Source: an uncultured Clostridia bacterium (GTDB lineage Bacteria; Bacillota; Clostridia; Christensenellales; UBA1242). Taken from it: a stretch of DNA of 15,722 nucleotides. Below the pieces are notes generated by a model. That model worked only from the letters and a program-made list of their open reading frames with translations. It did no database searches and had not been told where the DNA came from. The position numbers and the translations under genes were made by a program. Positions 7,002-15,065 of this stretch are shown piece after piece (positions within the stretch are counted from its first letter, which is position 1; each line of letters starts with the position of its first letter). The stretch is from assembly GCA_937992055.1 (NCBI GenBank), contig CALKLQ010000007.1:1-15722 (forward strand), read 5' to 3'.

Positions 7002-7028
7002 TTTTTTTGGGTATATTACAAAAAATAC

Positions 7029-7057
7029 TTGATTTTATTTTATTGTTATGCTAAACT
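7029..7057 (+). promoter_or_regulatory. rpsT promoter
   Basis: TTGATT (7029-7034), a 17-base spacer and TAAACT (7052-7057), with TGC just upstream giving an extended -10. Transcription would start near 7064, leaving a leader of about 22 bases containing AAAGGAG. Confidence 0.7.
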
Positions 7058-7085
7058 CTTCATGTTAATTTTAAAGGAGATAGTC

Positions 7086-7358
7086 ATGCCTAATATTAAA
7101 TCAGCCATAAAGAGAGTTAATGTAAACGAAAAGAAAAGACTTGAAAACAAAGTTGTTAAGTCTAAAATTTCTACTTATACAAAAAAATTCAAGCTTGCAC
7201 TTGCTGAAAACAATCTACAAAGTGCAGATGAGCTTTTAAAACAAGTGGTTTCTCTTCTTGATAATGCAGCAAGCAAAAATGTTATTCATAAAAATTGTGC
7301 TTCAAGAAGAATTGCCCACCTCTCAAAACTTTTAAGCGACGCAAAACAAAGCGCCTAG
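7086..7358 (+). CDS. rpsT: 30S ribosomal protein S20
   Basis: A primary 16S rRNA-binding protein of the small subunit, needed early in 30S assembly. The 90 residues are the usual length. The N-terminus MPNIKSAIKRVNVNEKKRLEN is classic S20, followed by basic helices and a C-terminal NVIHKNCASRRIAHLSKLL. The frame is open further upstream to 7029, but the ATG at 7086 is chosen because AAAGGAG lies eight bases before it, the family starts at this point, and the promoter's -10 element falls inside the longer frame. It is divergent from gpr and followed by a strong terminator, so it is monocistronic. Confidence 0.97.
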   Translation: MPNIKSAIKRVNVNEKKRLENKVVKSKISTYTKKFKLALAENNLQSADELLKQVVSLLDNAASKNVIHKNCASRRIAHLSKLLSDAKQSA

Positions 7359-7377
7359 TTTTTAGTTTGAATAAAAC

Positions 7378-7401
7378 GACCTCTTTTAGAGGTCTTTTTT
7401 T
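7378..7401 (+). terminator. rpsT terminator
   Basis: A 7-bp perfect stem, GACCTCT-TTT-AGAGGTC, followed directly by seven Ts (7395-7401). It lies 20 bases after the rpsT stop. Confidence 0.92.
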
Positions 7402-7465
7402 ATGTAGTCAGTTTTACAAAACAAATTACATAAAAAAGAAAAAAAACTATCTATTATAAACAAAC

Positions 7466-7494
7466 TTGCCTAGAAGATTTTAAAGATGTATAAT
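7466..7494 (+). promoter_or_regulatory. fau promoter, apparently leaderless
   Basis: TTGCCT (7466-7471), a 17-base spacer and a perfect TATAAT (7489-7494). The ATG begins at 7502, so the expected transcription start (about 7501) is at the start codon. No ribosome binding site can fit. Confidence 0.8.
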
Positions 7495-7501
7495 AATTAA
7501 A

Positions 7502-8053
7502 ATGACAAAGCAAAATATTAGAAATCAAATCCTAAATAAAAGAAAAAATCTAACTTCAAAAGAAGCACTCCTTTTGTCGAACCAAGTTTTCACCAAACTC
7601 CTCCCTTTTCTTTCACATTATAATAATTTTTTTATTTATCATTCATTTAAAAATGAGGTGGACACAAAACAAATTATAAAATTTTTACTAGAAAATAATA
7701 AAAACGTCTTTCTTCCTAAAATAGAAAATGGGAATATGGTTGCAGTAAAATTTAATTATAATATGCAAAAAAATTACTATGGTATTGAGGAACCATGTGG
7801 TGAAAAAATAGAAATTTTTAATTTTGTTTCCATAATTCCTGCCATTGCACTTGACAACCAAGGCAACCGAATTGGCTTTGGAAAGGGATATTATGACAAG
7901 TTCTTAAAAAATAATCCATGTTTAAAAATTGCTCTTTGCTATGATTTTCAATTATTAAAAATAATACCATTTGAAAAACATGATGTCAAAATGGATATTA
8001 TTATCACTCCGTCAAAAATAATTGATTGTAATTTGTCTTTAGAAAAAAAATGA
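7502..8053 (+). CDS. fau: 5-formyltetrahydrofolate cyclo-ligase (MTHFS)
   Basis: Converts 5-formyl-THF plus ATP to 5,10-methenyl-THF in cytoplasmic one-carbon metabolism. The 183 residues are normal for the family. The N-terminal basic helix (IRNQILNKRKNLTSKE) precedes EVDT (52-55). The signature IPAIALDNQGNRIGFGKGYYDKFL runs from 112 to 135, holding the nucleotide-binding Gly/Lys loop at 125-129. EKHDVKMDIIITPS closes the domain. The family is secure; gene names in use include fau, ygfA and yqgN. It is transcribed on its own from a promoter that abuts the ATG. It ends convergent with the J-domain gene, and the AT-rich 163-base gap between them holds only a weak AT stem (ATTAAAAATA/TATTTTTAAT, near 8080-8107). 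Confidence 0.95.
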   Translation: MTKQNIRNQILNKRKNLTSKEALLLSNQVFTKLLPFLSHYNNFFIYHSFKNEVDTKQIIKFLLENNKNVFLPKIENGNMVAVKFNYNMQKNYYGIEEPCGEKIEIFNFVSIIPAIALDNQGNRIGFGKGYYDKFLKNNPCLKIALCYDFQLLKIIPFEKHDVKMDIIITPSKIIDCNLSLEKK

Positions 8054-8216
8054 AAATCATTAAAGACATCTAAAGACATTAAAAATAAGCTTTTTATATA
8101 TTTTTAATTTAAAAATAATTATATAATCAAACTTCAATCTTGTAATAATCTTAATCTTTTGCTTCCTTAATAAAAGTTGTGTTTAATTGATTAATAAAAA
8201 ATTATATGTATTTGTT

Positions 8217-8720
8217 TCAAGTTAAAATTAAGATAATCAAAAGCCCAACTATTGCTAAAACCACCGCAATAATCGCAAAATTCAATTTGGTTTTGCTCAA
8301 AGAAGTTTTATCTTTTTCCCTTTTTCTTATTGAAGTATTCTTATCAACATTTTCACGTTTGTTAACTTCAGTTTTAAAATCTTTATTCTCATCACTTTTA
8401 AATTTATGTTTGGTGTTACTCTTTTTTTCTGTTGATTCATTTTTATCTGAAGAAGTTTTATTATCATATTTTTCTTGTGGCTTTTGCTTGATTTCATAAT
8501 TCCCATTAGCTTTTAGCTTAGAATCATAGTCCCTTCTCTTTTCGATATCAGAAAGAATTTTATACGCGTTATTTAATTCTATAGTAACATTTTCAGCAGT
8601 CTCTTTATCTCCCTTAAAAATATCAGGATGATATTTTTTTAATAATTTTAGATATGCCTTTCTTATTTCTTGTTTTGATGAAGATGGTTCAACTCCCAAA
8701 AAACTGTAATAATTTTCCAT
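8217..8720 (-). CDS. J-domain protein with C-terminal membrane anchor
   Basis: The 167 residues comprise a J domain at 1-68 with HPD at 31-33 (KKYHPDIF) and a helix IV ending in RRDYDSKL. A very charged, Lys/Glu/Ser/Asn-rich linker of about 75 residues follows. A single hydrophobic segment at about 146-166 reaches almost to the C-terminus. There are no Gly/Phe, zinc-finger or substrate-binding domains, so it is a class C J protein, not DnaJ itself. The expected role is to stimulate Hsp70 (DnaK) ATPase at the membrane, with the J domain in the cytoplasm if the tail inserts as drawn. No dnaK or grpE is in the window. It is monocistronic, with a consensus promoter that abuts the ATG and no ribosome binding site. 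Confidence 0.9.
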   Translation of the reverse strand: MENYYSFLGVEPSSSKQEIRKAYLKLLKKYHPDIFKGDKETAENVTIELNNAYKILSDIEKRRDYDSKLKANGNYEIKQKPQEKYDNKTSSDKNESTEKKSNTKHKFKSDENKDFKTEVNKRENVDKNTSIRKREKDKTSLSKTKLNFAIIAVVLAIVGLLIILILT

Positions 8721-8726
8721 GATTTT

Positions 8727-8755
8727 ATTTTAATATTCTTGATGTAAATTGTCAA
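8727..8755 (-). promoter_or_regulatory. Promoter of the J-domain gene, apparently leaderless
   Basis: Minus strand: a perfect TTGACA (8750-8755), a 17-base spacer, TAAAAT (8727-8732), then six bases to the ATG at 8720. The predicted start of transcription coincides with the A of the start codon. An inverted TTGACA copy at 8768-8773 forms a TGTCAA-N12-TTGACA pair with the -35. Confidence 0.8.
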
Positions 8756-8905
8756 TATGACGTAAGTTTGACATAAAGTTTTAAAAATTAAATGATTTTA
8801 AAAGTGTTAAAAGCCAAGTAATTATTTCCGCTATTTTTAAATAAATTTTAATTGTAATCTTTAAATAAATTAGTAAATTTAAATAGTTGTAAAACTAATG
8901 CTTAC

Positions 8906-8942
8906 AAAACAAGCAGCAATTATTAAAATTGCTGCTTGTTTT
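8906..8942 (-). terminator. Strong terminator at the end of the uvrA-alkD unit
   Basis: A 14-bp perfect stem, AAACAAGCAGCAAT (8907-8920) with ATTGCTGCTTGTTT (8928-8941), and a 7-base loop. It lies about 50 bases past the AlkD stop. The T-tract is short on the minus strand and longer on the plus strand, so it may act in both directions. Confidence 0.85.
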
Positions 8943-8994
8943 TATATTAAAAATTAGTTGTTTTTCTAAATGATATATTTTTTTTAATTAATTA

Positions 8995-9696
8995 TCACTT
9001 TTTAAAATTTAAAAGCATTTGTTTGTCTTGCTCACTCACCCTGTAAGAATCTCTACATTTTGAAATTGCCTTATTGATAACAAAAGTATTTAATGAGTCG
9101 GTTTGTAAAAATTTTAGTGTCAAATCTCTTTGTTTTATAAACAACTCGCAGACTAACCAAGCGCATGCCATGTTAACATAATATTCTTTTTCATCAAACA
9201 AAGAATTTAAACAATTAAATATTTTTTGTATATACTCTTCATTTTTAACAAACTCAAATAAAATAATAACCCCTATTCTTCTCTCAAAAGTCAGCTTTGA
9301 AGAAATTAACTTTTTAGAAAGAGAAAAATATTTTTCCTCATTATTTTTTACATTAAACTTTAACAAATCGCAATTAGCCCAATTGTCAATCGCTTTAGAA
9401 AACACCAACAGGTGTTTGACCATAGTGTCAAAATCATCAATTCTTGTAATTAACAGCCCACAAATTGCCAAACTATCATAAAACTTAAAAGGCTTTTGTT
9501 CTAAAAAAGAAATAAAATTACCTTTTGAAATTTGTTTTGCAATATCTTTTATTACTGGTGTTTTAATAGCCAAAAGTGGCATATTGGTATTGATTATTTT
9601 TCTAGTCCATTCCACCTTCTCTTGATTTTTAATACTTTCTAAAAAATTATAAAATTCCTCAATATCTTGTTTTGTCCATTTTTGTTTTTGAAACAT
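8995..9696 (-). CDS. AlkD-family DNA alkylation repair protein
   Basis: AlkD proteins are HEAT-like repeat DNA glycosylases that excise cationic alkylated bases such as 3-methyladenine and 7-methylguanine without flipping the base. The 233 residues are all-helical in character. W106 and D110 in IDNWANCDLL, W180 in ACAWLVCELF and the C-terminal RDSYRVS (215-221) correspond in order and spacing to the known W109, D113, W187 and RxxR-type DNA-contact residues of the Bacillus cereus enzyme. AGAGGA precedes the ATG, and the gene starts 25 bases after the uvrA stop on the same strand. It is probably the second gene of a uvrA operon, which places base excision and nucleotide excision of bulky adducts under one promoter. 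A strong terminator follows. Confidence 0.9.
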   Translation of the reverse strand: MFQKQKWTKQDIEEFYNFLESIKNQEKVEWTRKIINTNMPLLAIKTPVIKDIAKQISKGNFISFLEQKPFKFYDSLAICGLLITRIDDFDTMVKHLLVFSKAIDNWANCDLLKFNVKNNEEKYFSLSKKLISSKLTFERRIGVIILFEFVKNEEYIQKIFNCLNSLFDEKEYYVNMACAWLVCELFIKQRDLTLKFLQTDSLNTFVINKAISKCRDSYRVSEQDKQMLLNFKK

Positions 9697-9721
9697 TTTA
9701 TCCTCTTTTTAAATAGTTCAA

Positions 9722-12541
9722 TTAATTATTATTTAATATTCTTTTTAAATATTTTCCCGTATAACTTTTTTCGCACTCTGCAATTTGTTCTGGAGTGCCT
9801 GTTGCAACGATTTCGCCACCTCTAGATCCTCCTTCTGGACCCAAGTCAATTATATAATCTGCGCACTTTATCACATCTAAGTTATGCTCAATAACCAAAA
9901 TACTATTGCCATTTGCTTTTAATCGTTGCAAAATGGAAATTAGTTTTTTAACATCATAACTATGAAGTCCAGTTGTAGGTTCATCTAAGATATAAAGGGT
10001 TTTGCCCGTACTTTTTCTTGCCAATTCGCTAGCGAGCTTTACTCTTTGCGCCTCACCGCCTGAAAGCGTGGTTGCAGACTGTCCAAGTTTAATGTAGCCT
10101 AACCCCACATCAAAAAGTGCTTGAAGTTTATTTTTAATTGTTGGAATATTCTCAAAAAAAGCCAAAGCCTCCTCTACAGTCATTTCAAGGACATCTGAAA
10201 TGTTTTTATCTTTATAAAGAACTTGAAGAGTTTCTTTGTTATATCTAGCTCCATGACAAACCTCACAAGGTATAGAAATATCTGGGAGAAAATACATTTC
10301 TATCTCTTTTTCCCCGGCTCCTTCACAGGTTTCACATCTTCCGCCACGTATATTAAAACTAAATCTACCAGAAGTGTAACCTCTTTGTTTCGCAAGTTGA
10401 GTGGAGGCAAAAAGATCTCGTATTGGAGTAAAAACTCCCGTATATGTTGCCGGGTTACTCCTTGGAGTTCTTCCTATAGGAGATTGGTCAATTAATATAA
10501 CTTTATCAATTTGTTCATCACCTTCAAAAGATTTAAAATTAACTTTATTGAATATCCGTCCATTTATCTTCCCTGAAAGATAGGGATAAACAATTCCGTT
10601 AACCAAACTACTTTTACCACTTCCAGAAACTCCAGTTACAACGGTCAAATTTCCTAGGGGCATCTTAACATTTATATTTTTTAAATTGTTTTCATTTGCT
10701 CCTTTTATTACTAGGTATCCGCTTGGTTTCACTCTTTCTTTAGGAACCTCAATTTTTTCCTCACCAGATAAAAACTTGCCCGTGATTGAGTTTTTGCAAT
10801 TCTTTATATCTTCCACACTTCCACTGGCAACAATTTCTCCACCATGCACACCAGCAAAAGGACCAACATCCACAATGAAATCTGCGCTTTTAATCGTATC
10901 TTCATCATGCTCAACAACAATAAGAGAATTGCCCAAATCACGAAGATGAAAGAGGGTATTTAAAAGTCTGTCATTATCTCTTTGATGAAGTCCTATGCTA
11001 GGTTCATCTAAAATGTACAGAACTCCAACAAGCCCACTTCCTATTTGAGTTGCAAGTCTAATACGTTGACTTTCTCCTCCGCTTAAGGTTTCCGCACTTC
11101 TAGCAAGAGTCAAATAATCAAGCCCTACATTTTTCAAAAAGCTCAGTCTTGCCAAAATTTCTTTTAAAATACTTTCTGCAATATCTTGCTTTGATTTTGA
11201 AAATTTAATGTCTTCAAAAAATTTAACAAGTTCTTCAACACTTTTTTGGCATAGTTGCCATATATCTAACCCCTCAATTTTCACAGAAAGCGCATTTTTA
11301 TTCAATCTTTTTCCATGACAAACTGGACATGGCTGTTCACACATAAATCTGCCAATTTCAAATCTGATAAATTCACTCTTACTTTCATCATAGCGCCTTT
11401 TTAAATTGTTTATTAGCCCCTCAAAGCTATTTTTATAACTGCCAGTGAACTTTCCGCTTTGCATGCTCATGTCTATTTTTTCGCCGTCATTGCCATATAA
11501 AATCAAATCAATTTTTTCTTTTGGCAGGTCTTTTACAGGACAATTTAAATCTATGTCATATCTTTTGGCAAGCGCATCAAAAAACATCTTTGCCATTGCG
11601 CCAGTTTCATAGTTCCAGCCCGTCAAATTAAATGCTCCGCCACAAATTGAAAGGTGTGAATTTTTTAAAATTCTAGAAACATCTATATCATTAATAAAAC
11701 CTAATCCAGAGCAATTTGGGCAGGCACCATATGGATTATTAAAAGAAAAAATTCTAGGAGTAATTTCTTCTAATGAAAATCCACAATCTGGACAAGAGTG
11801 TTTATTGCTCATCAAAATTTGTTCTTCATTATGTGAAACTATAACCAAACCTTCTGAAAGCTTTAAACAGTTTTCCACGCTTTCTGCCACTCTTGCCTCA
11901 ATTCCATCTTTAATAATAATTCTGTCGACCACAACTTCTATATTGTGTTTAATATTTTTATCTAAATTGATGTCTTCACTTAATTCCCATAAATTACCGT
12001 CAACAACAACTCTAACATATCCGCTCTTTTTTAAGCTTTCAAAGTTTTTTGCAAAAGTTCCTTTTTGTCCCCTTGCAATTGGAGCCAAAAGCATTATCTT
12101 TTCGCCTTGACCTATTGCCATTATGTTTTCAACAATTTCTTGAGTGGTTTGTGATTTTATTGGTTTGTTACAATTAGGGCAATAAGCATCACCCACCCTT
12201 GCATACAACAACCTTAAATAGTCATAAATTTCTGTAACCGTTCCAACAGTTGAACGTGGGTTACGATTTGTGGTTTTTTGGTCAATAGAAATTGAGGGAG
12301 AAAGCCCCTCTATATTTTCAACATCTGGTTTTTTCACGCCACCCAAAAATTGTCTTGCATAAGATGACAAACTTTCAACAAATCGCCTCTGTCCTTCTGC
12401 AAAAATAGTGTTAAATGCAAGCGAAGATTTTCCGCTGCCGGAAACACCTGTAAAAACAACCAATTTGTTTCTAGGAATTTCAACACTGACATTTTTTAAA
12501 TTATTTTCTTTTGCTCCAATAACTTTAATTTTTTGTTCCAT
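9722..12541 (-). CDS. uvrA: Excinuclease ABC subunit A
   Basis: The damage-recognition ATPase of nucleotide excision repair: a UvrA dimer loads UvrB at the lesion. It is full length at 939 residues. There are two ABC modules: Walker A GVSGSGKS at 32-39 and 637-644, signature LSGGE at 486-490 and 826-830, each followed by YILDEP. Zinc-binding cysteine sets are at C250/C253/C274/C277 and C736/C739/C759/C762 (CETCEGAG...CEVCHG), and a CPNC pair is at 121-124. The start is fixed by an in-frame TAA two codons upstream and by the family's N-terminus (IKVIGAKENNLKNVSVEIPRN). There is no Shine-Dalgarno sequence, and the promoter lies against the ATG. No GAAC-N4-GTTC LexA/DinR box is present in the 184 bases up to uvrB. 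Confidence 0.98.
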   Translation of the reverse strand: MEQKIKVIGAKENNLKNVSVEIPRNKLVVFTGVSGSGKSSLAFNTIFAEGQRRFVESLSSYARQFLGGVKKPDVENIEGLSPSISIDQKTTNRNPRSTVGTVTEIYDYLRLLYARVGDAYCPNCNKPIKSQTTQEIVENIMAIGQGEKIMLLAPIARGQKGTFAKNFESLKKSGYVRVVVDGNLWELSEDINLDKNIKHNIEVVVDRIIIKDGIEARVAESVENCLKLSEGLVIVSHNEEQILMSNKHSCPDCGFSLEEITPRIFSFNNPYGACPNCSGLGFINDIDVSRILKNSHLSICGGAFNLTGWNYETGAMAKMFFDALAKRYDIDLNCPVKDLPKEKIDLILYGNDGEKIDMSMQSGKFTGSYKNSFEGLINNLKRRYDESKSEFIRFEIGRFMCEQPCPVCHGKRLNKNALSVKIEGLDIWQLCQKSVEELVKFFEDIKFSKSKQDIAESILKEILARLSFLKNVGLDYLTLARSAETLSGGESQRIRLATQIGSGLVGVLYILDEPSIGLHQRDNDRLLNTLFHLRDLGNSLIVVEHDEDTIKSADFIVDVGPFAGVHGGEIVASGSVEDIKNCKNSITGKFLSGEEKIEVPKERVKPSGYLVIKGANENNLKNINVKMPLGNLTVVTGVSGSGKSSLVNGIVYPYLSGKINGRIFNKVNFKSFEGDEQIDKVILIDQSPIGRTPRSNPATYTGVFTPIRDLFASTQLAKQRGYTSGRFSFNIRGGRCETCEGAGEKEIEMYFLPDISIPCEVCHGARYNKETLQVLYKDKNISDVLEMTVEEALAFFENIPTIKNKLQALFDVGLGYIKLGQSATTLSGGEAQRVKLASELARKSTGKTLYILDEPTTGLHSYDVKKLISILQRLKANGNSILVIEHNLDVIKCADYIIDLGPEGGSRGGEIVATGTPEQIAECEKSYTGKYLKRILNNN

Positions 12542-12725
12542 AAATTAATTATAGCACATTAAATTAAATTTTAAAATTTATAAAACTATTTTTTAAATAT
12601 ATTTTTTATTAATAATTAATTATTATAATTATTTTTAATATTAAAACTTATATTTTCTTAATTAAAATATTAAAAAGTTTTTTGATAAAATTTTTTCTAT
12701 TGTTTAATTATTTTAGAATATAAAG
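12542..12725. other. uvrB-uvrA spacer, extreme AT content
   Basis: About a dozen G or C bases in 184. Apart from the uvrA promoter it contains only AT palindromes, such as AATAATTAATTATT at 12611-12624. There is no GC-stem terminator, so uvrB transcripts may read through into uvrA. Confidence 0.6.
12548..12556 (-). promoter_or_regulatory. uvrA extended -10 promoter, apparently leaderless
   Basis: The minus strand reads TGC then a perfect TATAAT at 12548-12553, an extended -10 element. Six bases separate it from the ATG at 12541, so transcription should begin at the start codon. The -35 region is weak (TTTAAA at 16 bases), which is usual with an extended -10. Confidence 0.78.
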
Positions 12726-14693
12726 TTATTTACGTTTTGTTTTTGACAATATTTTTTTAAGATTTGCAATTTGGTTTCTTAGTTCTATTGCCGTTTCAAA
12801 ATCTAATTGAGTCGATGCTAAATTCATCATGGCTTTTAATTTTTCTATTTCTCGAGGAATATCCTCCACTTTTAAACTATCTTGTGTAGATTTATGGGAA
12901 ATTTCTATTGTGTTTTTAATTTGTTTTACTATAGTTTTAGGAATAATGCCATGTTTTTTATTGAAATCATCTTGAATTTCACGTCTTCTATTTGTTTCAT
13001 CTATAGCACGTTTCATGGAGTCTGTAATTGAATCTGCAAACATAACAACTTTTCCATTTGCATTTCTAGCTGCCCTACCTATTGTTTGTATCAGGGCACT
13101 TTCACTACGCAAAAATCCCTCTTTATCTGCATCTAGAATGCAAACCAATTCTACTTCAGGCAAATCTAAGCCTTCCCTCAAAAGATTTATTCCAACAAGC
13201 ACGTCAAACTCACCCGCCCTGAGCCCGTTGATTATGTCAATTCTCTCAAGCGTGTCAATATCAGAGTGCATATATTTAACCTTAAACGCCCTTTCAGACA
13301 AATAAACAGTCAAACTTTCCGCCATTTTCTTTGTCAAAGTTGTTACTAAAACTCTAGCATTGCGAGATACAACTTCTTCAATTAATTCCATTAGTTTATC
13401 AACCTGGTTTTCTATTGGAAAAATCTCAATTTTAGGGTCCAATAAACCGGTAGGTCTAATAAGTTGCTGAACTATTTGTCCCGCCCTTTCTTTTTCGTAT
13501 TTTGCAGGTGTAGCAGAAATATATACTACCTGATTCAATCTTGAGTTGAACTCATCAAAAGTCAATGGTCTGTTATCAAAAGCAGAAGGCAATCTAAATC
13601 CAAATTCAACAAGAGAGGTTTTTCTCGCCTTATCTCCGTTATACATAGCCCTAATTTGCGGAAGGGTCATATGACTCTCATCTATTATAGTTAAAAACCC
13701 ATCCGGAAAATAATCCATAAGTGTAAATGGAGGTTCGCCCGGTTTTCTTCCATCAAAATACCTTGAATAGTTTTCAATTCCATTGCAGTATCCGAGCTCA
13801 CTCATCATCTCAAGGTCATAATTGACTCTTTCTGAAATTCTTTGTGCCTCAATTAACTTACCATTTTCTTTAAAGAGCTGGCTAACCTCATCGCAATCTT
13901 GACGTATTTGAGCAAGTGCACTTTTTAATTTTTCGCTTCCAACCGCATAGTGCGTTGCCGGGAAAATTGCCACATGTTCAAGATGAGATAAAATTTTGCC
14001 ACTTACAACTTCGAACTCACTTATCTTTTCAATTTCGTCGCCAAAAAACTCCACCTTTATTGCAATTTCGGAAGAATTTGAAGGAAATATATCCAATATA
14101 TCACCCTTTCCCCTAAAACATGAACGTTTAAAGTCAATTTCATTGCGCTCATATTGAATTTCAATAAGGCGCCTCATAACCTCTTCTCTTTCAATTTGCA
14201 TCCCCACTCTGAGAGAAATGTGCATTTTTAAATATTCTTCTGGTGAACCAAGACCATAAATGCATGAAACCGAGGCTACCACAATAACATCATTTCTTTC
14301 CTGCAATGAACTCGTAGCAGAATTTCTTAATTTGTCTATCTCATCATTGACAGACATATCTTTTTCAATATATGTATCCGTTGTAGCAATATAAGCTTCA
14401 GGTTGATAATAATCGTAATAACTAACAAAATATTCCACCCTATTATTAGGAAAAAACTCTCTAAACTCATTGCATAATTGGGCGGCTAAAGTTTTGTTAT
14501 GTGCAATAACAAGGGTTGGTTTTTGAACCCTCTCTATTAAATTTGCAATCGTAAATGTTTTACCGCTTCCAGTCACTCCCAACAGGACCTGTTCTTTTAA
14601 ACCATCTTGTATACCTTCTGCAAGTTTAGAAATTGCCTCTGGTTGGTCACCAGAGGGCACAAAACTACTTTCTATTTTAAATCTTTTTTCCAT
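12726..14693 (-). CDS. uvrB: Excinuclease ABC subunit B
   Basis: A helicase-fold subunit that verifies the lesion delivered by UvrA and recruits UvrC for incision. The 655 residues are normal. Walker A GVTGSGKT is at 39-46. The beta-hairpin that clamps DNA, YYDYYQPEAYIATTDTYIEKD, starts at residue 92. IIDESHMTLPQ (DEAD-like), the helicase motif GRAARNANGKV and a C-terminal UVR domain (about 617-650, FETAIELRNQI) are all present. The ATG follows directly on the previous gene's TAA, and the ribosome binding site GGAGG is encoded by that gene's last two glycine codons, so translation is coupled. It is the third gene of a unit starting at 15392. No LexA/DinR box is visible upstream of that unit. 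uvrC is not in the window. Confidence 0.98.
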   Translation of the reverse strand: MEKRFKIESSFVPSGDQPEAISKLAEGIQDGLKEQVLLGVTGSGKTFTIANLIERVQKPTLVIAHNKTLAAQLCNEFREFFPNNRVEYFVSYYDYYQPEAYIATTDTYIEKDMSVNDEIDKLRNSATSSLQERNDVIVVASVSCIYGLGSPEEYLKMHISLRVGMQIEREEVMRRLIEIQYERNEIDFKRSCFRGKGDILDIFPSNSSEIAIKVEFFGDEIEKISEFEVVSGKILSHLEHVAIFPATHYAVGSEKLKSALAQIRQDCDEVSQLFKENGKLIEAQRISERVNYDLEMMSELGYCNGIENYSRYFDGRKPGEPPFTLMDYFPDGFLTIIDESHMTLPQIRAMYNGDKARKTSLVEFGFRLPSAFDNRPLTFDEFNSRLNQVVYISATPAKYEKERAGQIVQQLIRPTGLLDPKIEIFPIENQVDKLMELIEEVVSRNARVLVTTLTKKMAESLTVYLSERAFKVKYMHSDIDTLERIDIINGLRAGEFDVLVGINLLREGLDLPEVELVCILDADKEGFLRSESALIQTIGRAARNANGKVVMFADSITDSMKRAIDETNRRREIQDDFNKKHGIIPKTIVKQIKNTIEISHKSTQDSLKVEDIPREIEKLKAMMNLASTQLDFETAIELRNQIANLKKILSKTKRK

Positions 14694-15059
14694 TTAGCCT
14701 CCAAAAATTGCCTTAAGTATCACACCAATAGCAAACGAAATTCCTGCCAAACAAACCGTTTTAACAACAGCAATCGCAAAGTTCTTTTTTTCTTTTTTTA
14801 AGTCATTCAAAAATGTTTGTCCACGACTTTTTAATCTTATACAATAATAATAGCCTTTTTTACTATCAGAAGCAACAAAATCTATATAGTTGTCCTTATA
14901 AAGCGATAACATAATATCATCCAATTCTGAAATTGAGATAAGATATTTTTTACAAAGAAAATGGGCAATTTCGTCAGCAGAAATAAGGCAAGATTGTTTT
15001 TGAGGACAAACCTTACAAAGATACTTCATAACCATTTTCTCTTTTTTGTCTAACAACAT
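14694..15059 (-). CDS. Winged-helix-like protein with C-terminal membrane segment, uvrB-linked
   Basis: A 121-residue protein I do not recognise. The N-terminal 85 residues look like a small winged-helix domain: helices (ISADEIAHFLCKKY, SISELDDIMLSLYKDNYI) followed by a beta wing (YIDFVASDSKKGYYYCIRLKSRG). A hydrophobic segment at 95-118 ends in a Gly-rich tail, so the protein is probably anchored by its C-terminus. C15, C18 and C24 (CKVCPQKQSC) could bind metal. It has the same layout as the gene just upstream, and the wing regions can be matched (GYISIKYNDEKTYCLSPLAKAR against NYIDFVASDSKKGYYYCIRLKSRG), so the two may be ancient tandem paralogues. AGGAG lies close to the ATG and overlaps the upstream TAG. 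Its stop abuts the uvrB start. Confidence 0.8.
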   Translation of the reverse strand: MLLDKKEKMVMKYLCKVCPQKQSCLISADEIAHFLCKKYLISISELDDIMLSLYKDNYIDFVASDSKKGYYYCIRLKSRGQTFLNDLKKEKKNFAIAVVKTVCLAGISFAIGVILKAIFGG

Positions 15060-15065
15060 TTTCTC

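Noticed and set aside
7013..7018. Leaderless promoter for gpr
   Set aside because: TAATAT lies close to the ATG, but no matching -35 and no convincing sigma-F/G element could be found, so it was not counted with the four stronger cases.
8206..8499. Plus-strand open frame opposite the J-domain gene
   Set aside because: It mirrors the Lys/Glu-rich linker as a Phe/Leu/Ser-rich string and has no ribosome binding site.
11805..12110. Plus-strand open frame inside uvrA
   Set aside because: Shadow of uvrA in the opposite strand; composition follows the complement of the real gene.
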